A program made the translations under genes and the position numbers. This document shows, piece by piece, positions 56,369 through 64,000 of a stretch of 64,000 nucleotides of DNA. Each line of letters opens with the position of its first letter. The first letter of the stretch is position 1. The notes under the pieces are model-generated. The model was not told where the DNA came from and did no database searches. It worked only from the letters and a program-made list of their open reading frames with translations. The DNA is from Saxidomus purpurata. Taxonomy: Eukaryota > Mollusca > Bivalvia > Venerida > Veneridae. The stretch covers positions 25,623,488 through 25,687,487 of the forward strand of contig JAFMSR010000008.1 of NCBI GenBank assembly GCA_022818135.1, given 5' to 3'.

Positions 56369-59300
56369 CTTACACATGTCGCTCTGGGGAAGAATCACGT
56401 TCTGATGTTTTACTTTTCTCATAATTACTTGAATTGGAGGCTTGGGGCATGCTATTCAGTGTAGTACATTCGACCAAGGTACATGTATTAAGGTTCGGCG
56501 CTGTTCGTATAATCGATATGTAGACCGTACAAATAAACTCGTGAAATGTGGGAAATTTGCTGAACATGACCATTATGTGTCAGGTTGATTGATTAATACA
56601 TTTGTTAACCACGACACCGATATCAATACCTTCTTTTCTTTCTGATACGGACTATTTCTAACGAGTAGGGTTATTTCTTTCTGTATTTCTACGCAGGATA
56701 TTTGATTCGTGACATTTAGAGAGTGATTTGAAAATGATTATACTCACAGAAATGGCCGGCTCTTTCCAACCTGAGCAACCAGTTGCCAAGATGCATCCAC
56801 AGACATCCTTCGACATCGGCGTGAATAAGACTTGAACTTAGGCACAAGACATCTCTGAAATGAACATTGGTATTTCATACTGAAAACATAGTAAGCATAA
56901 AACCTTAAACGGTTCATCCAGCTAAAATATTCAGACTGATTGCCTCTGCGAAACCTTTTCAGTCCAGGGGGTAAAACTGATTAAGTAATATATACTTAAA
57001 CTTTTAAAAACGCAACGTTTTTATTACGTCATAGATTTTGAGCAGTAAGTGAAATTACTCGTTTGGCATTTATGAAATTATTTTACAAATGAAATGAAGA
57101 TGTTAAAACCCAAGGACTGGCAAAAACATAGACTTATAAAAGTCTGTTGAGACTGAGGTCTTAAAACAAAGCTCATCTCAACAGTTAGAGTCAATGGAAG
57201 GGGAAATTGTGAAGATGTTATAAAAATGCCCAGAAAAGACAGGAGGTAATGACTCTAACGAATGATGTCAGTTTAGCAAAAACATGGTACTCTTAAATTT
57301 GGCAAGTTAAACTTTCAATTACATGTATGACAAAATACCCATCAAATCCCTGATTGCGTTTCAAGTTTAAGTTGTAAAGTATATCATGATGTATATGAAT
57401 CCTTTTCTTCAAAGCAATGAAAATGAGAAAGATAAGATTAAAGATAAGTGTACCTGATAATATTACATCAATCGTATACAATTATCCTAGAATGTGTGCC
57501 AACTTTAATGGAAACACAGACACGATAAAATCTTACGATATAAGGATAAAAAATATGCTTTTCACTACATAAAGTCTGTAAACGATTTTATTTTGGAAAC
57601 ACTTGTGCTTAGCTGTCATTTTTAACGTTCATTTCCGTTTCTGTATGCGTGTCACATCAAAAGCAAAGTGTAACATAAATAGTATCTATATGTAATCCTA
57701 AAACGCAAAATAAATTCCATTGAGGAAATGAATCAGTAATAACTACGCATGCTTTTAGTTAACGGTATAAATTACCTCGTTTTAAATAGGTGGCTTATGG
57801 CGTAAAATACTATTTTTGAAAAAGAAAATATAAATACGTCCACAACATAATGTCATGTATATGGAAGGGAAGGCCGTTGGGTCATGCTTATTGCTACATG
57901 TATGATAATAAACATTATATTGTTATCTCGAAACACCACTCATATGCCTTTCAAGTAATGTAACTTTAAATCCAGTGACAAAATGCATTGACTAATGCAG
58001 TCAGTGTACCTATCGATTACAGGACCATGTTTCAAGATTAAGGTTTGTATTTTTTGCAATTTGTCAACTTAAGTTTAGTTTCATCTGTTATCAAAGCACT
58101 GAGTGAACTGTGAAAGCGAAACGGAAATGTAGTTTCGAGTATCGTCCTTTGTATTGGATATTAAGCAATTATTATTATTTTTTTCTCACATTTTCATTGC
58201 ATGAAACTTTCGGTTTCTTTGCGTATCAGATCGTAAGCCTATTTCTCCGGAAAATCGACAAAGAAACCGCGTCTGAAGGACAGTTTAAAATATAGCATTT
58301 TCAGCAGATTTTCTGCATATACTAACTATCGTAGCATGAGATGAAATTTATGACATGACAATGACATTAATAGGCATGAATATAATTATATCATTAAAAC
58401 TGTTTACAGCACAGTTTAACTTTCACAAAACGTTTTTTTTTGTTTATAAGTTTCCACAACCAGTAAAATCATGCAAACACTATTATTATCTTTGAATATA
58501 ACTATAATATCAAAACATAACCATATTGTATTTCAACTGAACTATTTTCAATGCGTTTCGGCAACTGTTACTAACTTTCCTGGTTAATGCCTGTTTATGC
58601 CTCTAGGAAACGAAATCGCTTCCAAAAAAAAGTCGAAATGGGTATCAATGGGAAAGGTACTACAGAAAAGTTTAAATAATGTTGATTTGCCTACAGGCAC
58701 CGTCATAGCCTAAGTCTGTTACAACGTTCGCATAACCCAAGACGACAACGGGATGGATCCCCGGACAGGCCTCTAGAGGTGTGTCCTCGAAGACACCCGG
58801 TGTCCAATGTGCCTAAGTCCACCCAGGTGTTAACGGATATCCGGTAATGAAATTTACTGGCATTCTCTGATGATAAGTGATTGACTGAATTACGAGTGGT
58901 GTATCGAAACTTGAGAGAACCTAGTACTCAATCGGCGTTATACAATTTTGTATGAATTAAATCAACGCCAAATTAAGACCGATCATAATAAAATCTACAT
59001 TGTGTAGTACACGAATGTAATATAATTCTGTTGTCCTCAATTTTGCGTGTCATGAATTGTACCCAATGACCTTCTATACATTTCAAGGCTCATAGTCATA
59101 CTTTTTATAGTACATGTATATAAACTGAAACCGACGAAGATAGTTACCTAACTATGTCCTTCTGTGAAGGTCCGCATACTTACAAAGAAAGTGAATATTA
59201 GTAATATAAGTGCAGTAAGCACACGTGAACTCCGGCTGTCATCGGCAATGTACGTGACATTTAAGCCAATGAACGATGCCTGGCCGGCAAAAGCATAAGT

Positions 59301-60340
59301 GATCTTTATTAACAGGTGCCCATAACCACAGGTGTTTCTGTACTACGTGTTTTCCCTGCTGGTCTATCTATTGAAGGATGGTCTTAACATGGAGGCTGTC
59401 TTTCACACAAATTTAACTGTACTAAATTTCTCATCCCGGAGGTTGCATGTTCGAGCCCAACTGTGGTCACCACCGTACCTACTCATATGACACTAGAACT
59501 GGTGTTTCCAAAAAGCGAACTCGAATGTGACTCGATAAGCTTCAAGCTTTCTTCATAATCGAGTTAAAATAAATTAGTATAAACTTTATTACTTTTTAGT
59601 CCGTACTTGCTGTTGTTGTTTTTTTGTAAACATACATACAGCCTCTACGTAAATATCTTTGTCTCCTGTTACCTCTTACCAGCTCTATACACACTTCAAG
59701 TACTTGTCGCACAAAGTGTCTTTACTGGTACTACATGGTGACATTTTCGTTCAGAGCTGCAAATTATCATAAATGACAGTCAACCTGCATGTAACGTTGT
59801 TACAGCCATTGTTCACACGAATTTACGGCAACTCGGTACAAAAACCAATGTAACTATAAGTACGAAAAAACATCAGAGAAGTATAAGCAATCTGGTAATC
59901 TGCATCATGCCTTTACAAAATACAAAATAGAAATATGGACATGTAAGTAGAATGAGCTAATCGTATTGTTATGGTGTTCGATACTTCATTTCCACGCTTG
60001 GCTGCGTCTGTTTCACACCAGCGTTACCAGCTGCTGACTATATGCACATGACTTGTTATTAACTACAGGGTTTCGACACGATTGATTTCCTCCCTTTTCT
60101 TTCTGGAAATGTAGGCATGATTACTTATCAACTTACAGATACATGTACATGTGTACTTACTTCGGCTATCATCGGAATTCTCCGTAAGACAGAACGTGAG
60201 TACCTAATGTGATTTGGCCACTGACCGTCTTAATAATAAAATAATAATCATCTTTATCTGAAGTCAACTAGATGCAAATAACTACAAACAAAAGCCGTAA
60301 CGCGAGCTTTTGAACCGACCGCGCAGGTATAATTATGGCG
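56369..60340. other. region 5' of the Gal3ST-like gene, no recognised gene
   Basis: Could contain untranslated or N-terminal exons of the sulfotransferase, but none is certain. Splice-like ends around 56750-56857 are in the wrong phase. At 58736-58830 a GC-rich block with GTGTCCTCGAAGACACCC and at 59430-59470 a B-box-like GTTCGAGCCC are probable repeat remnants. Confidence 0.45.
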
Positions 60341-60342
60341 GC

Positions 60343-60475
60343 CTAACTGTGGAAGGAAATAGAAGCACCCGAGAAACCTCACCTGTCCGATCTGGAGACC
60401 ATACTACCAAGGACGGGGATCGAACCCGGGTTGCATTGGTGAGAAGACAGTGCACTCACCGGCACTGCGCGAGCA
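60343..60475 (-). mobile_element. tRNA-derived SINE, third family, - strand
   Basis: On the - strand: GCGCAGTGCCGGTGAGTGCA, CCCGGGTTCGATCCCCGTCC (strong B box GGTTCGATCCC), TTGGTAGTATGGTCTCCAG, then GGACAGGTGAGGTTTCTCGG. Confidence 0.65.
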
Positions 60476-61879
60476 TTTTCTAGATCTTAATTACATGTTC
60501 ATCTTCTTCCTCCGACTTCGATAAAGATATCCTTTTCAGAAAGGACGTCTGAATACAAGCACAAATGCCTAAAAAGTTAGACTTTACAAGTTTAACAAAA
60601 GATAAAAGGAGGAAGCCCCAAATTACCACCAAATCATTTACCAAGCTTTATAAAAACAGGAAACGGTACTTGTGCCACAGTACATGTACTTAAATAAATC
60701 ATTAGACGATAGTGATGTCACACAAAAAGTATAATAACAGTAAATTTCTTCCTGCGGTTTCATTCGAACAGATTAGCTTAGTGGTGTGTACATACTTTTT
60801 TTTTGTAAATACAGTAGAAAAGAGTTGAATACATACATGTACACAACATTCAATCTAATATTTATCCAAGCTAATCCGCCTTCGCGGCTATGGTACTCTA
60901 TTAAACTGGAGATAAATACTTATTGTATATATACATATGAAAATGCCCTGTAATTGGGGGAAATAATACAGCTCTATCTATCTATTATATCTTTGAGCAA
61001 AACTGAACTTTTGTATTTTATATCTCAGTTTCATAAAATACAGTTCTAATTATCTCTCATTATCACTACTTTTTTGTCTACTGTATTACTATATAAAAAG
61101 ACACAAAATACCTGAAATCGATTATTCACGCTATTCATTTGTTCATTATGTACCCTCATTTTAAATGTATGTTATCCGGCCCCTATGTGCCCTGATTAAA
61201 CAGAGCCCTTGTTTAAAAGTTAACACTGCCACCATAGAAACCAAACTGGTTTTTTTAGCAAAATCGGACAAAAAATAATAGTTAGAGAATAATCTGAATA
61301 TTTGAAATGAAAATCATAGTATTATTTACTAGTAATACTTACTTATAAAATGTCCTATAGTGTAAAATTCCCTGTAATTGGTACGTAATCACTCCACTTA
61401 TACTCAAACTATTTGCCGTGCACAATTGAAATGAACGTTCATTGTATCGTTTACCAGTAATATATACTTATAAACTTATTGCAGTGTCATTTCCCCTATA
61501 ATTAATTCGTATTAGATATGATTTTCTCCATATACATAATTCATTATATCTGATAAACTTTATCTAGGATCTCGTGCACTTTATTCCCTATCAAAGAGGC
61601 ACGTCTAGATCCAGTTCTCTTCATATGAACGTTAGAAATAAGGAAGTACTTAAAACCAGTCTAATGTAATTGTTATTTAATTGACACTCTTTTTCCTATC
61701 AATGCTTGCCATTGTCCAGTAAGACGTTATTTTGCACAAAAATTCACAAAGCGTACGTAACCCCAGTTTTACTACACGAAAACCACAGGGGTCAGTTACT
61801 CTAAGAGGAATACACGAGGCGTGTTATAAGTTATAGGAGAAAAACTATCATTTCATTTGAAATAGTGCTCACCCGCCTG
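60476..61879. other. no recognised feature
   Basis: AT-rich; a near-duplicated phrase (AATATATACTTATAA / AATACTTACTTATAAA) near 61335 and 61460 suggests old local duplication. Confidence 0.5.
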
Positions 61880-61899
61880 AAGTGCAACAGACGCGCTCA

Positions 61900-62125
61900 G
61901 CAACAACAACAACAGCTGCTGCTTATACTACTTGCTGCTAATGTCGCTGCTTACTGCTTCTAATGTGAATGTCACTTTCTGCTACTGTGCTACTGCTACC
62001 GCTACTGTTGTTATTACTTAAAAAGCCGTTTACTGGTTCTGCTTATTGCTTTTGCTGCTGACTGCAGTTGCTGCTGCTACTTGCAGTATACTGCTTGCTG
62101 CTTCTGTTACTGCTTCTACTTACAG
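61900..62125 (+). repeat. imperfect CTG/CTA-rich simple repeat
   Basis: Starts CAACAACAACAACAGCTGCTG and continues as interrupted GCTGCT, TGCTACTGCTAC and TTGCTGCTT blocks. A cryptic trinucleotide repeat without long pure runs. Confidence 0.75.
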
Positions 62126-62232
62126 CGAGCATTTAGCAGCAAATACAGCATGTTGTTTCCATTAGTGACTTTTCTCCAGCAAAAACATTTAATATTACCA
62201 AACAATATGTTTTATTTCGTGCAATAATAGTC

Positions 62233-62450
62233 ATGCCTGGCTCTATTGAATGTTTAAACGTAATTTGCACAGTATACACAGGTGACTGTGGTATGCGACA
62301 AAATGAGCCGCGCAAACACTTGTCCCTGTGGTATGAAAATAGTTTGTATTCAGATGTCAAACAGTATAACACGCCGAAGGGGATATTCAACAAATACTGG
62401 ATAGACAGCTTCATCCGATCGGACTGCAGAAATATGACACGTTTAAGACA
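62233..62450 (+). other. candidate coding exon, unknown gene
   Basis: Open for 73 codons and ending at a good donor (AAGACA|GTAAGT). GC is above the surroundings. The product has a protein-like composition: CGMRQNEPRKHLSLWYENSL, then IFNKYWIDSFIRSDCRNMTR. A possible internal acceptor is ATACACAG at about 62280. The opposite strand is also open for 121 codons, which weakens the case. No family recognised. Confidence 0.3.
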
Positions 62451-62499
62451 GTAAGTACAGGATAGTGTGACAGTGACGTAAAAGATATTGGTGCCCATA

Positions 62500-64000
62500 A
62501 AGTAGCATTCTCGTCATCCAGAGCATTCATTATAATAATTTCATGCTTTAGTTTATCTGGAAGATTAGTAAACCACTGAATGCACGAGGATGGCGAATTA
62601 ATTACGTAAAAGATATTTGTGCATACACGTCAGTTAAAAAACATTCAAGATCGTAAAATTAGCATACAAGAAAAGGTTGCATATCTATTATTCGTATATA
62701 ATAAAAGGGTTCTCTTCTGTCGTGTCACTGTCGAATTATCATATACCAACTGTAACAATGTACCTTCCAACCCGCGCGAAATATCAAATAACGAATAAAT
62801 AGGGAGAGTCTATTATAGAATGACCTATGGAGGGTGAAAGATCAAGGATTCGCCAAGATTGCATGATTCACTCATTGATAGTTGACTGAACTATAGAAAA
62901 GTTATTGAATACCCATTTAAACCGAGAGATTTTACACCAGCATACTTTAGTCATGAAAACTATTTCAAACACATTCGATATTGCTAAACTTTACTGTTTA
63001 TTGACATAAAGTATAAAAAAGAAAGAAAGAAAGACTTTTATCTCCAGCTCCCGTTACTGATCAGTGTTGTAGATAATACGCGCACGTAAACACTAATTAC
63101 CCTTGATTTAGGAGGCACACATCTTACCAATGTTTAAAGATTTGTTTAGAGTAATTTTATGTCATTTACGCAACCGTTTAGTAAAGATGAACAGAACAGA
63201 ACATATATTTAGTACTTTCGGATTTAAACTATAAATAGGTCATGATTATATAATGGTACATGTACAACATAATAATATTAAACAAAAACGTCATACAACA
63301 AGTTACCAATTTAAGTAACGCATAATTGTAGAAAATACAGAACAAAACTCGTACATGCGGGTGACTATATACAAGAGGGTAAACATACAAGAGTGTACGT
63401 AAAATACACACAGTTTATAATGAGTTGATAAATGAGTTAGCATTTCACACTGCGGTATCAATCAGTCGGTTTAACGTGAACTTTTTTTTGGTTTTGACAT
63501 CTGAACTACTCTCATTACTATTCTAATTACCCCAACTGTACGTAGCGCTTATGATTAAGATACATTATGTTAGCATAACACATCACACTATGTGAACAGA
63601 TAATTGGAGATGATTATTCAGTCTACACAAAGGGCAGCTGGAATTGCAACAAATACATGCAAAGTGTATCAGAATTGTAATGTTTTAATAGATAAGAAAC
63701 AATAAATTTGCCTACCTCGTGTTTTCTCCCTAGATAACCAACAAAGAACTACACTACATGAAGTAAGCTGTATGCCTGTGTTTTCGTGTATTGAGTAAAC
63801 GCCAGGCTCTGTAGCAGACGACTTTGGGCGATAATCGATTACGAGGAACAATACTCTATGCTAATATTTTGAAGTTAAAAAAAATCGAACATTGAGCCGA
63901 AACTAAGTATCAGAGTACTAAAATTGCTTGTATTCTTATAGTAAACTAGCAGTACTTATTACATATCTCCAGTAAATGTTGCTTTATTTTAACATATACT
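62500..64000. other. no recognised feature
   Basis: AT-rich; a short (GAAA)n tract near 63020. Short frames show no similarity I recognise. Confidence 0.5.

Noticed and set aside
56747..56857. Upstream coding exon of the Gal3ST-like gene (- strand, ATG with a donor CATTTCT|GTGAGT)
   Set aside because: It ends in phase 0 while the acceptor at 55268 needs phase 2; it could still be an untranslated exon, but nothing else supports it.
62133..62498. 121-codon - strand frame
   Set aside because: Composition is poor (Cys- and Ile-rich, no motif); the opposite strand is the better candidate.

Overview
This window looks like a piece of an animal nuclear genome, most likely a bivalve mollusc and perhaps a venerid-type clam. 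Three things point that way. It is AT-rich and gene-poor, and its one multi-exon gene has GT-AG introns up to 7 kb. It is crowded with repeats of a kind I recognise from bivalve genomes: elements headed by an AGCTCACCTGAGC-type hairpin with tandem-repeat cores, tRNA-derived SINEs, and a dispersed repeat carrying the palindrome GATCATGATC. The species assignment is inference. I see no bacterial features, no CRISPR array and no rRNA.

Two protein-coding genes are well supported. On the + strand a five-coding-exon gene (13096-13276, 15392-15487, 22512-22711, 26953-27016, 27421-29441) encodes an 853-residue member of the TRMT9B/KIAA1456 family (Trm9-like SAM methyltransferases). The 64-bp fourth exon was found by hand; it restores the family motif QDVLIPW and makes every splice phase agree. 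On the - strand a nearly intronless gene (55309-53978) encodes a Golgi type II galactose-3-O-sulfotransferase-like enzyme of about 443 residues; a strong splice acceptor just after its proposed start leaves the N-terminus open. The two genes converge across a 24.5-kb intergenic region and nothing in the sequence links their functions.

Layout. 1-13 kb: upstream sequence with a hairpin-element tail at the window edge, palindromic repeats, two TIR elements (5269-7024 and 9013-9705) and a palindromic MITE (11692-11829). 13-29.4 kb: TRMT9B, whose introns hold a 33-bp minisatellite, two hairpin/TIR tandem-repeat elements, a SINE, and 61-bp and 31-bp tandem repeats. 29.4-54 kb: the intergenic region, with several hairpin-headed elements, a 3.3-kb element with about 700-bp inverted arms (41168-44465) carrying mirrored CTCF-like motifs, SINEs, a possible integrase relic, and a second, inverted copy of the GCTCGACTATTCGAA-terminated element (48538-51099) with two heads and one tail. 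54-55.3 kb: the sulfotransferase. 55.4-64 kb: a suspect poly-G stretch, two more SINEs, a CTG-rich tract, one candidate exon and otherwise featureless sequence.

The most interesting non-genic theme is a set of repeat families that differ inside but share the same ends (TTTTTAGCTC at one end, CTCTTGTTA at the other), usually with a terminal hairpin and a tandem core of 143-190 bp. They fit non-autonomous rolling-circle (Helentron-like) elements, which is inference.
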